Below, piece by piece: positions 16,548 to 25,584 of a DNA stretch of 64,000 nucleotides. Source of the DNA: Brevibacillus fluminis (lineage in GTDB: Bacteria > Bacillota > Bacilli > Brevibacillales > Brevibacillaceae); contig NZ_RHHQ01000004.1 in assembly GCF_003710825.1 (NCBI RefSeq), forward strand, positions 124,001-188,000, in the 5' to 3' direction. Numbering within the stretch: the first letter of the stretch is position 1; each line of letters starts with the position of its first letter. A program made the translations under genes and the position numbers. The notes beneath the pieces were generated by a model. That model was given only the letters and a program-made list of their open reading frames with translations, was not told where the DNA came from and made no database searches.

Positions 16548-17930
16548 TTATCCCTCCATGATCAGCAGCGTCGGATTTTCCAGGAGCTGCTTGATATAGT
16601 TGACAAAGCGTTGCGCCGGTTCGCCATCGACCAGACGGTGGTCAAAGCTGAGCGACAGATGAAGGATCGGAGCTACCGTGATTTCACCGTTTTTCACAAC
16701 CGGTTTTTCGCTGATGCGGCCTACGCCCAAAATCGCAACTTCCGGATGGTTGATGATCGGCGTGAAGAACATACCGCCAGCCGAACCGATATTGGTGATG
16801 CTGAACGTGGAGCCTTTCAGCTCATCTGCAGTCGCTTTGCGGTCGCGCGCTTTTACCGCCAGCTCGCTGATTTCGGACGCGATGGCAAACATCGATTTGT
16901 GGTCAGCGCCTTTCACGACAGGAACGAGCAGACCCTCATCGGTGGATGCTGCGATACCGATGTTGTAGTATTTTTTATAGATGATTTCTTGTTTGTCATC
17001 ATCGATGGAAGCATTCAGCTCAGGGAATTTTTTCAGCCCCGCAACAACTGCTTTTACGATGAAAGGCAAGTATGTCAGCTTGATGCCTTGTGCTTCTGCC
17101 AAGCCTTTCGCTTCTTTGCGCAGCGCAACCAAACCGGTCGCGTCCACTTCATCGAAGATAGTAACGTGTGGAGCGGTGTAAGCCGATTTGACCATTGCCT
17201 TGCTGATTGCTTTGCGCATGCCTTTGAGCGGTACGCGCTCTTCGAGACCGCCAGCTGCCGCAACAACTTGCGGAGCTGCTGCTGGAGCAGTTGCCGCAGC
17301 TTGTGGAGTTTCTGCAGCTACCGGAGCTACTGCTTCTACTGCCACGGCTTGCGGAGCATTCGTTGGTGCTGCCGCAGTTGCGCCGCCAGCAACGAAACGA
17401 TCAACGTCGTCGCGCGTGATGCGGCCCAGTTTGCCTGTGCCAGGGATCACTGCCAATTCAACGCCTTTTTCACGCGCATATTTGCGAACGGATGGCGTAG
17501 CCAATGTATATTCACGTGCAACCGGTGCTGCTGCGACCGCTACTGCTGGTGCAGAAGCTGCTGCAGGTGTATCCAGCGGTTGGCTTGCGTTTTGATTGAT
17601 TTGTGCGCCGATGTCGCAGCCTGGCTCGATGCCAGCTGGCTCAGCTGCTGCCTCTCCATGACCATGCACAGGCAGATTCGGAATTTCGCCTTCTGCTTCA
17701 AAGACAACCAAAACGTCGCCTACTACGCAAACAACGCCTTCGTCCACTTTCAGTTCAAGTATTTTCCCTTTTACGGGAGATGGAATTTCAACGACCGCTT
17801 TATCATTTTGCACTTCCAAAATGACTTGGTCCTCTTCCACCGCATCGCCTGGCTTCACATGCCACTTGACGATTTCTCCTTCGTGAATCCCCTCGCCGAT
17901 ATCCGGCAGTCTAAATTCAAAACGACTCAC
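16548..17930 (-). CDS. pdhC: Dihydrolipoamide acetyltransferase (E2 of pyruvate dehydrogenase)
   Basis: 460-residue core subunit that transfers the acetyl group to CoA. One lipoyl domain (about residues 3-78, lipoyl Lys in VQNDKAVVEIPSPV), an Ala/Pro/Val-rich linker, the peripheral subunit-binding domain (ATPSVRKYAREKG ... GRITRDDVDRF, about 125-165), a second Ala-rich linker and the catalytic domain ending with the active site FDHRLVDGEPAQRFV. I prefer GTG 17930 because AGGAGGG lies 8 bases upstream; ATG 17936 is almost inside that site. Separated from pdhB by a 116-base gap holding a terminator-like hairpin, so E2/E3 expression may be partly uncoupled from E1. Confidence 0.96.
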   Translation of the reverse strand: MSRFEFRLPDIGEGIHEGEIVKWHVKPGDAVEEDQVILEVQNDKAVVEIPSPVKGKILELKVDEGVVCVVGDVLVVFEAEGEIPNLPVHGHGEAAAEPAGIEPGCDIGAQINQNASQPLDTPAAASAPAVAVAAAPVAREYTLATPSVRKYAREKGVELAVIPGTGKLGRITRDDVDRFVAGGATAAAPTNAPQAVAVEAVAPVAAETPQAAATAPAAAPQVVAAAGGLEERVPLKGMRKAISKAMVKSAYTAPHVTIFDEVDATGLVALRKEAKGLAEAQGIKLTYLPFIVKAVVAGLKKFPELNASIDDDKQEIIYKKYYNIGIAASTDEGLLVPVVKGADHKSMFAIASEISELAVKARDRKATADELKGSTFSITNIGSAGGMFFTPIINHPEVAILGVGRISEKPVVKNGEITVAPILHLSLSFDHRLVDGEPAQRFVNYIKQLLENPTLLIMEG

Positions 17931-17992
17931 TGTCATTCCCTCCTAATTCGCGCTTTGTATCCGAGCAAGTCCTATCGTTGGGACCTTAAATT

Positions 17993-18031
17993 CCGAAAAG
18001 AAGGCGAAAACCACAAATGTTGTTTTTCGCC
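17993..18031 (-). terminator. Terminator-like hairpin between pdhB and pdhC
   Basis: On the minus strand GGCGAAAA ... TTTTCGCC (loop about 13 bases) is followed by TTCTTTTC. It lies 16 bases after the pdhB stop and about 60 bases before the pdhC start. It looks like an intrinsic terminator inside the operon, suggesting read-through control or a separate pdhCD promoter. Confidence 0.65.
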
Positions 18032-18046
18032 TCACTCTACTTTTAC

Positions 18047-19027
18047 TTAAAAATCAAGAACTTGTGTCAGCGCGTCAATCACACGCTTCACGTCTGGCAG
18101 CCATGCATCTTCCGCTTGCGCAAAAGGATAAACGGTATCTGGTGAAGTCACGCGCAAAACAGGAGCTTCCAGGTGAAGGATCGCTTTTTCATTGATTTGT
18201 GCAATGACTTCAGCTGCAACACCGGAGGAGCGCTGTGCTTCTTGCACCACGATCGCACGGTTTGTCTTTTTCACGGATGCCAGAACTGTATCCATGTCCA
18301 ATGGGTTGATCGTGCGCAGGTCGATGACCTCGACTTTTGTACCGCGAGCTTTTTCGATTTCTTCAGCAGCTTTCAGGCTGGTGTGTACCATTGCGCCGTA
18401 AGTGACGATGGTAACGTCGCTGCCTTCTTTTACAACGTTTGCTTTGCCGATTGGAATCGAGTAGTCACCCTCTGGCACTTCACCGCGGAAGGAACGGTAC
18501 AGTTTCATATGCTCCAGGAAGATAACTGGATCGTTGTCACGGATTGCCGAAATCAGCAAGCCTTTTGCATCATAAGGAGTGGAAGGAATGACCACTTTTA
18601 CGCCTGGTGTTTGCAGGAACAAGCCCTCGAGCGAGTCAGCATGCAGCTCAGGTGTTTTTACGCCGCCACCAAATGGGGAACGGAAAGTGATTGGGGACGT
18701 GAAACGTCCGCCGGAACGATAACGCATGCGCGCCGCTTGTGAAGCAACTGCGTCAAACGTCTCGAATACGAAACCGAAAAATTGGATTTCCGCTACAGGA
18801 CGGAATCCGTTGACAGCAAGACCGACTGCCAAGCCGCCGATACCGGATTCAGCCAGCGGTGTATCGAACACGCGTTTTTCGCCGAATTCTTTTTGCAGGC
18901 CTTCGGTTGCGCGGAATACACCGCCGTTGTTCCCTACGTCTTCACCGAATACGAGAACTTTCTCGTCACGGGCAAGCTCAACGCGCATTGCGTCCGTGAT
19001 TGCTTGAACCATCGTCATTTGTGCCAT
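18047..19027 (-). CDS. pdhB: Pyruvate dehydrogenase E1 component beta subunit
   Basis: 326-residue beta chain of the heterotetrameric E1 that decarboxylates pyruvate with thiamine diphosphate. Typical blocks: [45 protein letters not shown] and [22 protein letters not shown]. Only 3 bases separate it from pdhA, so they are translationally linked. Start ATG 19027 with AAGGAGTCG upstream. Confidence 0.96.
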   Translation of the reverse strand: MAQMTMVQAITDAMRVELARDEKVLVFGEDVGNNGGVFRATEGLQKEFGEKRVFDTPLAESGIGGLAVGLAVNGFRPVAEIQFFGFVFETFDAVASQAARMRYRSGGRFTSPITFRSPFGGGVKTPELHADSLEGLFLQTPGVKVVIPSTPYDAKGLLISAIRDNDPVIFLEHMKLYRSFRGEVPEGDYSIPIGKANVVKEGSDVTIVTYGAMVHTSLKAAEEIEKARGTKVEVIDLRTINPLDMDTVLASVKKTNRAIVVQEAQRSSGVAAEVIAQINEKAILHLEAPVLRVTSPDTVYPFAQAEDAWLPDVKRVIDALTQVLDF

Positions 19028-19030
19028 GGC

Positions 19031-20128
<1,098 letters not shown>

Positions 20129-20337
20129 TTACTTAGTAATGGAATAGCGGAGGACTCACGCTAGGGTTGAGTCTGTTTCATAACACCCTGTTATACCTCA
20201 GAAACAGTTCTGTTACATCGTGTTACAACACTGATATTACAGGGTTTATTTCTTTTCTGTTCTGCTATATCATAATTTCTGTATCAGTTTTTTTCAAGTG
20301 CTTTTTTCCACTTTGTGCGTTTGTGAGGGATGAAACG

Positions 20338-21066
20338 ATGTCGGATTATACAAAACGAACGATTGTAAAAGAAGAAGTGCCGAGTCAACATTTGCAAGGT
20401 ACACGCTCGGTAAAAGTGTACTTACCTCCGGGCTATAATGAGCTTGTTTCCTATCCGGTTGTGTACTGCCAAGACGGCAGCGATTTCTTCACAATGGGCC
20501 GAATTGCCACCATCGCCACTGAATTGATTTTGGCAGAAGGCATGGAACCGTTTTTAATCGTGGGCGTATCGGTCGAGCGCAGCAAGCGCACCAGCGAATA
20601 TTCGGCAACTGGTGCGCGCAATGAAGCGTACAAACGTTTTTTCGCTGAGGAGCTAATCCCCTTTATCGAAAGCCGTTATCCAGTGCAAAACCGAAAACGC
20701 GTCATCGCTGGTGATTCGCTCGGAGGAACGGTCAGCCTGCATTTGGCCCTGGACTATCCGGACCTGTTCCCACACGTACTTGCACTCTCCGGTGCCTTCC
20801 TGCAGCCTACGCTTGAGGCGCTTTGTTTAGAGTCTGACTTGTCCTGGCTCAACTTGTGGATGATCGTTGGACTGGAAGAGACAAGCGTCGAGACTCATAT
20901 GGGCGACATCGATTTCGTCCATTGGAACAGACTTGCCAAAGACGCATTCGAACAAAAGAATGCCAGGCTCCATTACTGTGAAAAGCCTGGTGTTCACACG
21001 TGGGGATTTTGGCAAAAGGAGCTGCCGGACGGATTGCGCCATTTCTTCCCGACCGTTGGACTGTAG
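20338..21066 (+). CDS. Alpha/beta-hydrolase esterase (YjcH/Fes-like)
   Basis: 242-residue soluble esterase. The order SVKVYLPPGYNE, YPVVYCQDGSDFF, the nucleophile elbow GDSLGG (Ser about 123) and the late His in PGVHTWGFWQKELPD identify an esterase-D/enterochelin-esterase type alpha/beta hydrolase. The substrate is unknown; no siderophore genes lie nearby. Start ATG 20338 with GAGGGATG upstream; the ORF extends to 20167 but that part encodes a Phe/Cys-rich sequence with no ribosome binding site and is rejected. Divergent from pdhA. Confidence 0.8.
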   Translation: MSDYTKRTIVKEEVPSQHLQGTRSVKVYLPPGYNELVSYPVVYCQDGSDFFTMGRIATIATELILAEGMEPFLIVGVSVERSKRTSEYSATGARNEAYKRFFAEELIPFIESRYPVQNRKRVIAGDSLGGTVSLHLALDYPDLFPHVLALSGAFLQPTLEALCLESDLSWLNLWMIVGLEETSVETHMGDIDFVHWNRLAKDAFEQKNARLHYCEKPGVHTWGFWQKELPDGLRHFFPTVGL

Positions 21067-21090
21067 GCAGAACGAAACAGCTCTCGTGAT

Positions 21091-21285
21091 TCAATCGAAG
21101 CCGTTGATTTCTCGGATGTCGGCATAGTTATAACGCCGCCCATCGGTGAGGGTAATCCCGTTTATGCCGGCATGCTCGATTTCGCCCGCCACTTGGTCTT
21201 CGTCGGAGAGCACGATCGTGACGATCTTGCTTTCCTCTGCCTGTAGGCTTTGACGTAACTTCGCTTTATCATTTGCGCTGAGCAT
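21091..21285 (-). CDS. Small LSm/SH3-barrel-like protein (64 aa)
   Basis: 64 residues; a short helix (MLSANDKAKLRQSLQ) followed by a compact beta pattern VTIVLSDEDQVAGEIE, then GITLTDGRRYNYADIREING, resembling LSm/SH3-like or YolD-like small barrels. AAGGAGGAA lies 5-7 bases before ATG. It sits just beyond the terminator of the microcompartment cluster on the same strand, so it is probably separate. Function unknown. Confidence 0.6.
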   Translation of the reverse strand: MLSANDKAKLRQSLQAEESKIVTIVLSDEDQVAGEIEHAGINGITLTDGRRYNYADIREINGFD

Positions 21286-21389
21286 CTAATTCCTCCTTGG
21301 TGAAGTCGATTTTTTGCATAGAAATAGTATTTCATCAAACAGAAATGAATAAACGGGAGATGTTCCCTTCCCTCGCGTATCGGCCGCGC

Positions 21390-21440
21390 AAAAAATGAAA
21401 AGACCTCATCAGCGTCCACTTGAACGCCGCGAGGTCTTTT
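21390..21440 (-). terminator. Terminator of the AEP/microcompartment operon
   Basis: On the minus strand AAAAGACCTC ... GAGGTCTTTT hairpin followed by CATTTTTTG, starting 11 bases after the EutN-like stop codon. It marks the 3' end of the 12-kb cluster. Confidence 0.85.
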
Positions 21441-21451
21441 AGCCTTGTGCT

Positions 21452-21730
21452 TTATGAAGTTTCTACTATCATTTCGTATGAATCGACAATACCGACGACA
21501 ACGGCGTCCACCGGCGTCACCTTCTGGTCAAACAGGATGCGCGCCGGACTTCCCTGTGCGACGATCACACGCTCTCCGACGCCTGCTCCGATTCGGTCAG
21601 CAGCGACCACAACATTGTTTATCGCCCGATCGTTCGCATCAAAGGGCTGCACTAGCAAGAGCTTCAAATTTTCCATACCCGTTTCTTTTTGCGTAGACCA
21701 GACACTGCCGATCACTTTTCCCATAAACAT
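21452..21730 (-). CDS. eutN: EutN/CcmL-type microcompartment vertex protein (BMC-P)
   Basis: 92-residue pentameric shell protein expected to close the vertices of a bacterial microcompartment. It shows the family pattern MGKVIGSVWSTQKETGMENL (start), LLLVQPFD, the VAADRIGAGVGERVIVAQGS core and DAVVVGIVDSYEM (end). ATG 21730 is chosen because AAAGGGTGA lies just upstream; the longer frame to 21826 overlaps the preceding gene. Starts 5 bases after the flavoprotein-like gene and is last in the cluster. It is the only pentamer gene in the locus. Family assignment secure; assembly is inferred from the two BMC-H genes upstream. Confidence 0.92.
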   Translation of the reverse strand: MFMGKVIGSVWSTQKETGMENLKLLLVQPFDANDRAINNVVVAADRIGAGVGERVIVAQGSPARILFDQKVTPVDAVVVGIVDSYEMIVETS

Positions 21731-21735
21731 CCGGC

Positions 21736-22548
21736 TCACCCTTTGTCTTTGATCTGCAGCGTAATGCCCTTCTCTTTCATCGCATCGTAGGCGAGCGGTG
21801 CAATGATCGTGCCCGAATCCACCCAAATCGTCCCACCAGCCACGCCTGTGCAGCGATTAATCCAATCAGCCGTCAGCAGCTTGCCTTCGAAAAGATGGTC
21901 AGCATCCTCCGTAGCAAACTCCTCCATTCCGGCTGTTTCCGTGTGAGCCTTCGTTTTCAGCTTGCGCACCGCATAATCAGCCAGCGATCGTTGTGGGGCG
22001 AAATCGACACCTAGCGCCTTCATACATTCCACGTGGCGTGCGAACAGCTCACGGTACGACTTTGGCAGTTCCACCGTTTGCAAGGTGCGGCGGTCAGCCC
22101 TTTTGATCCCTGCCACGTCCTCACCAACAATGACCGGCTTATCCAGCACAAGCGCAGCGAACGCAATTTCCGCTTTGATTGTCCCCTTTAATCCGGATGC
22201 AATCCGCGCTGCATTGTCCAGATCGATCTCTGGGATGATGATCGCATCGTACTCTTTCGGCAATTCCAGCGGCGCTGGCGCATATTCGTCCATGGCGATC
22301 ACTTTGCCTGCACCGCCGCATTCAACTCGGCTCATGCCGAGCCACGATGAGGTTTCCCCGTCCAAAAAGAGCATATCATAGCAGATCTGCTGATTGGCAA
22401 GCGTGATGAATAGATCGTGATGTGCCTCATGTGCGGTGCTGTCACAAAAGATAAACAGGACACGCTGTTTGACTTTTTCTTCGATATGCACGGATTGAAG
22501 CATTTCTTTGGCTAACGATTCGATCAGTGCCCGTATGTCCACCGCCAT
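21736..22548 (-). CDS. Flavoprotein-like microcompartment-associated protein with EutQ/EutT-type C-terminal module
   Basis: About 270 residues, no signal peptide. Residues 30-180 look like a Rossmann/flavoprotein-type domain (VLFIFCDSTAHEAHHDLF, YDAIIIPEIDLDNAARIASGL, LDKPVIVGEDV) of the kind found between the phosphotransacylase and EutN genes in Firmicute ethanolamine and glycyl-radical metabolosome loci, usually annotated only as ethanolamine utilization or flavoprotein. The C-terminal 45 residues (LLTADWINRC ... GTIIAPLAYDAMKEKGI) resemble the short N-terminal module of EutQ and EutT, and also the N-terminus of the neighbouring PduL. It overlaps the pduL stop codon. The exact start (22548, or GTG 22542) is uncertain. 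Function unknown. Confidence 0.65.
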   Translation of the reverse strand: MAVDIRALIESLAKEMLQSVHIEEKVKQRVLFIFCDSTAHEAHHDLFITLANQQICYDMLFLDGETSSWLGMSRVECGGAGKVIAMDEYAPAPLELPKEYDAIIIPEIDLDNAARIASGLKGTIKAEIAFAALVLDKPVIVGEDVAGIKRADRRTLQTVELPKSYRELFARHVECMKALGVDFAPQRSLADYAVRKLKTKAHTETAGMEEFATEDADHLFEGKLLTADWINRCTGVAGGTIWVDSGTIIAPLAYDAMKEKGITLQIKDKG

Positions 22549-23333
22549 CACCTCGCTAACCCGCGGGTCAACCGTCCGTTGACGCCCGCAACGGATACCG
22601 TGTCACCCGTTCGCAAATTCGCAGCATTGGCCTCGTCGAGATCAATATGAAAATCGAGCCGATATTGAGGACTGACGCGCACGGCCACCTCAGGGAACAA
22701 AACCGGGCGTTCCCCACCCGTGAGTAGCATGAGGTGATCGCCGTGCTGCACGCCGAATGTCGATGCGTCATCGGTTGACATGTGCACATGGCATTTCGCA
22801 ATGATCACGCCTTGCTCCAATACGACGCACCCTTTAGGACCGATGACCGCTACGCCCGGTGTCCCATCGATAGCGCCGGAGAGGCGGACGGGTGGATGGA
22901 TGCCGAGTGTAAACCCGTCGGTGCGTGAAATTTCTACTTGTGTCGCTCCGCGTGAAGGACCTAGGATGCGAACGTTCGAAATCGTCCCTTTTGCTCCTAC
23001 CAATGTCACTTGTTCGTTTGCGGCAAATTGTCCTGGTTGCGACAGCGGGCGCAGTTGCGTCAGCATATACCCTTGGCCGAAGAGCTGCTCCACATGCTCT
23101 TGGCTCAAATGAATGTGCCTGTTCGACACGCCCGCTACGATGGACAGACTTTGTTCCGCAAAATTGCACTCCTCCGAAACTCCTTTCTGCTCGAGCGGTT
23201 TCACCGAAATCCCTCTCCCTTTTAAAAAGTCAGCCGCCGCCGGAGTCAGTTTCTCTTCTTTTGCAAGTGGAAAGGGGTTGGGTATGCCCCTTTTCCACAT
23301 GGCCCGCAGCGTCCCTTCAGTAATCACCGCCAT
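22548..23333 (-). CDS. pduL: PduL-type phosphate acyltransferase with N-terminal extension
   Basis: 261 residues. Converts acetyl-CoA and phosphate to acetyl phosphate, regenerating CoA inside metabolosomes. The two PduL half-domains carry the metal-ligand motifs SNRHIHLS (about residue 70) and CHVHMSTDDA (about residue 185); the end FHIDLDEANAANLRTGD is typical. The first 45 residues (VITEGTLRAMWKRG ... KLTPAAADFLKGRGI) are an added module like the N-terminus of EutT/EutQ, in the position where PduL proteins carry encapsulation sequences. Two bases after it the flavoprotein-like gene begins; the BMC-H gene ends 11 bases upstream. It supports acetaldehyde being taken to acetyl phosphate and ATP. 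Confidence 0.92.
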   Translation of the reverse strand: MAVITEGTLRAMWKRGIPNPFPLAKEEKLTPAAADFLKGRGISVKPLEQKGVSEECNFAEQSLSIVAGVSNRHIHLSQEHVEQLFGQGYMLTQLRPLSQPGQFAANEQVTLVGAKGTISNVRILGPSRGATQVEISRTDGFTLGIHPPVRLSGAIDGTPGVAVIGPKGCVVLEQGVIIAKCHVHMSTDDASTFGVQHGDHLMLLTGGERPVLFPEVAVRVSPQYRLDFHIDLDEANAANLRTGDTVSVAGVNGRLTRGLAR

Positions 23334-23344
23334 CGGCAGTCATC

Positions 23345-23632
23345 CTAGCCTTCCAGCTTGGGCAAGATCAATTCAATGTCTGAATGAGGACGTGGGATCA
23401 CATGAACCGAGACGAGCTCTCCCACTTTTTCTGCCGCAGCCGCACCCGAATCAGTTGCCGCTTTCACTGCACCCACATCCCCTCGCACCATGACGGTCAC
23501 CAACCCACCGCCAACGTGCACTTTGCCAATTAGATGGACGTTCGCTGCCTTGACCATCGCATCCGCCGCTTCAATTGCACCTACCAACCCTTTCGTTTCC
23601 ACCATACCGAGTGCTCCCATTTCTCCTGCCAT
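23345..23632 (-). CDS. eutM: BMC-H hexameric shell protein (EutM/PduA-like)
   Basis: 95-residue single BMC domain: [21 protein letters not shown], the pore-side loop [21 protein letters not shown] and the end [19 protein letters not shown]. This is almost canonical EutM/PduA and should form the hexagonal tiles of the shell facets. The pore serine of PduA (K-I-G-S-G) is Gly here (H-V-G-G-G). ATG 23632 is chosen; the upstream in-frame GTG at 23650 is itself part of the ribosome binding site GGGAGGAAG. Lies between the aldehyde dehydrogenase and pduL genes. Confidence 0.95.
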   Translation of the reverse strand: MAGEMGALGMVETKGLVGAIEAADAMVKAANVHLIGKVHVGGGLVTVMVRGDVGAVKAATDSGAAAAEKVGELVSVHVIPRPHSDIELILPKLEG

Positions 23633-23678
23633 TTTTACTTCCTCCCTCACTATTTTTCATGTATTGTTCGTTACCGAT

Positions 23679-25154
23679 TTAGCCTTTCAGCTCCACAAGT
23701 ACGGAGCGAATCAGCTCTTTTAACTCATCTTTGCTGAATAGCTGTGCTGATTGTGCGTGGGAAACCGCCTCTGTGACCACTTGCTCTGTAGCCACTTGCG
23801 GAACTTCCATTTCTTTTATGCCGTAAGCGACACGCTTTGTATTGAACAAATGTTGCGGCCCGATGTTATCGGACGTGATATTGCCACCTAACGCTCCACA
23901 GCCGAGGGTCAGCGACGGAAGAATACCCGTAGTTGCGCCAATTCCCCCAAAGGTAGTACCAGCGTTCACGACAATGCGGGAAGCAGGTTTATTTCGGCAA
24001 AACGACTCCACAACTGCTTCGGACTCCGCATGTATGCCGAGCGTGTGGCCAAGACCGCCAAACTGCAGCAACGTGGTGCACAGCTCTTCGGCCTCCTGCT
24101 GGTCTTTGGCTGTGTACATCGCGAGAACCGGGGCCAGCTTTTCGAACGAGAACGGATAGGTTTTACCGACGCCGTCCTCTTCCGCAATCAAAACTTTCGT
24201 GCCAGCCTCGACGATGATCCCTGCGATGTCCGCGATGGCTTGAGGCGATTTGCCAACCAGCGCGGCAGACAGTCCGCCATTTGAGACAAGAGAGTCACCC
24301 ACCCGTTTCTTTTCATGATCATCCAAAAAAGCCGCCCCTTGCCGTTTGAATTCCGCGATCACTTTATGCCGGATCCTTTGATCAACGATGAGAGCCTGCT
24401 CGGAAGCGCAGATCGTCCCATTGTCGAAAGTTTTGCTTTGGATAATGCGACGAACTGCAGCTGGAATGTCTGCGCTTTCGTGCAAATATACCGGAACATT
24501 GCCGGGTCCCACTCCATAAGCAGGCTTGCCAGAGGAATACGCCGCCTTGACCATTTGTGCGCCGCCTGTTGCTAATATCAGTCTTGTGATCCGATGGCTC
24601 ATCAGCTCGTTGGTCGCTGCCAATGTCGGTTTTTCCACGCAGCCGATCGCCCCTTTTGGTGCACCGGCCCTTTCTGCCGCAGCCTGCATAACTCGCGCCG
24701 CCTCTAACGTGCAACGCGCAGCATTCGGATGTGGACTGAAAACGATGGCATTGCCCGCCTTGAGCGCGATCAGCGCCTTGTAAATCACCGTAGAGGTCGG
24801 ATTCGTCGACGGAATGATCGCCGCAATGACACCAAATGGCTGTGCAATCTCCCACACTTTTTTATGGGCGTCCTTATGAATCGTGCCGACTGTTTTCATC
24901 TCTTTGATCGCGGCATACACATCGCGAGCCGCAAACATGTTTTTGGCGGTTTTATCGGGCACATTGCCAAATCCCGTCTCTTCCACCGCAAGTGCGGCCA
25001 GTCGCGCGGCCGCTTCCCCCGCCGCTTGCGCCATGCTCTTCACAATGGAGTCGATCTGTTCCTGGCTATACAATGCCAGCTCGCGCGCCGCGGCATCTGC
25101 TTGGTCCAACGCATCGCGCACCTCTTGAATTGATTGCAGATCCGTATCAATCAT
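23679..25154 (-). CDS. CoA-acylating aldehyde dehydrogenase (EutE/PduP type) with C-terminal encapsulation helix
   Basis: 491-residue enzyme oxidising acetaldehyde (or propanal) with NAD+ and CoA to the acyl-CoA. EutE/PduP-type motifs: IPSTNPTSTVIYKALIALKAGN, LILATGGAQMVKAAYSSGKPAYGVGPGN, the catalytic Cys in FDNGTICASEQ (about residue 268) and the end TLGCGALGGNITSDNIGP. After the catalytic domain comes a Val/Thr/Ala/Gln-rich linker (about residues 450-472) and a terminal amphipathic helix SKDELKELIRSVLVELKG, the layout of a C-terminal encapsulation peptide. ATG overlaps the stop of the upstream BMC-H gene. In this locus the acetaldehyde would come from PhnX. Confidence 0.93.
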   Translation of the reverse strand: MIDTDLQSIQEVRDALDQADAAARELALYSQEQIDSIVKSMAQAAGEAAARLAALAVEETGFGNVPDKTAKNMFAARDVYAAIKEMKTVGTIHKDAHKKVWEIAQPFGVIAAIIPSTNPTSTVIYKALIALKAGNAIVFSPHPNAARCTLEAARVMQAAAERAGAPKGAIGCVEKPTLAATNELMSHRITRLILATGGAQMVKAAYSSGKPAYGVGPGNVPVYLHESADIPAAVRRIIQSKTFDNGTICASEQALIVDQRIRHKVIAEFKRQGAAFLDDHEKKRVGDSLVSNGGLSAALVGKSPQAIADIAGIIVEAGTKVLIAEEDGVGKTYPFSFEKLAPVLAMYTAKDQQEAEELCTTLLQFGGLGHTLGIHAESEAVVESFCRNKPASRIVVNAGTTFGGIGATTGILPSLTLGCGALGGNITSDNIGPQHLFNTKRVAYGIKEMEVPQVATEQVVTEAVSHAQSAQLFSKDELKELIRSVLVELKG

Positions 25155-25543
25155 CACGCTTCATCTTCACCTCGTTTCTCTTGTCCTGTTGCCTCCAGCA
25201 ATGGCGGCTGCGGTTTTTTCTTCGCCTGTGCCTGTTTGCTTGCGACAGTTGGGGCTGATTTACTCTCCAGCCGTTTGATCAGTTGCTGGACGCTCTGATC
25301 CGGGCGGGCGATCACGTGCGAATGGCGCAAACGCCCCACCCGCATCGCCGCAGCCTCACCTGTCGCGACAGCTGCCTGTACGGCAGCGACGTCGCCGATG
25401 ATGTAGATCGTCACGATGCCCGCGTCTGCTTGCTGATACGTAATGATTTGCACATCGGCCGCCTTCGCAGCCGCATCGGCAGCTGCAATTAGAGCAGGAA
25501 ATCCGATCGTCTCGATCATGCCCAATGCTTTTGCTTCACTCAC
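25154..25543 (-). CDS. BMC-H shell protein with charged C-terminal tail
   Basis: 129 residues: a BMC domain (KALGMIETIGFPALIAAADAA, then AGIVTIYIIGDVAAVQAA) to about residue 88, then a 40-residue Lys/Gln/Pro/Glu-rich tail (SKQAQAKKKPQPPLLEATG). The pore loop reads Q-A-D-A-G where PduA has K-I-G-S-G, so the central pore is more acidic than in standard shell hexamers. The tail could bind cargo or shell partners, like extensions on PduK/EutK-type proteins, although no Fe-S or DNA-binding motif is visible. Start GTG 25543 with GAGGGTGAT upstream. Overlaps the aldehyde dehydrogenase start by one base. Confidence 0.9.
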   Translation of the reverse strand: MSEAKALGMIETIGFPALIAAADAAAKAADVQIITYQQADAGIVTIYIIGDVAAVQAAVATGEAAAMRVGRLRHSHVIARPDQSVQQLIKRLESKSAPTVASKQAQAKKKPQPPLLEATGQEKRGEDEA

Positions 25544-25584
25544 TTCCGATCACCCTCACGCGATTTGCTGTTAGTTCCTTGCCG

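Noticed and set aside
15144..18050. 968-residue plus-strand open frame
   Set aside because: Antisense to pdhC and pdhD; composition is His/Cys/Phe-rich with no domain, and the minus-strand genes are unmistakable.
20167..20337. N-terminal extension of the esterase
   Set aside because: No ribosome binding site, odd Phe/Cys-rich sequence; the ATG at 20338 has one.
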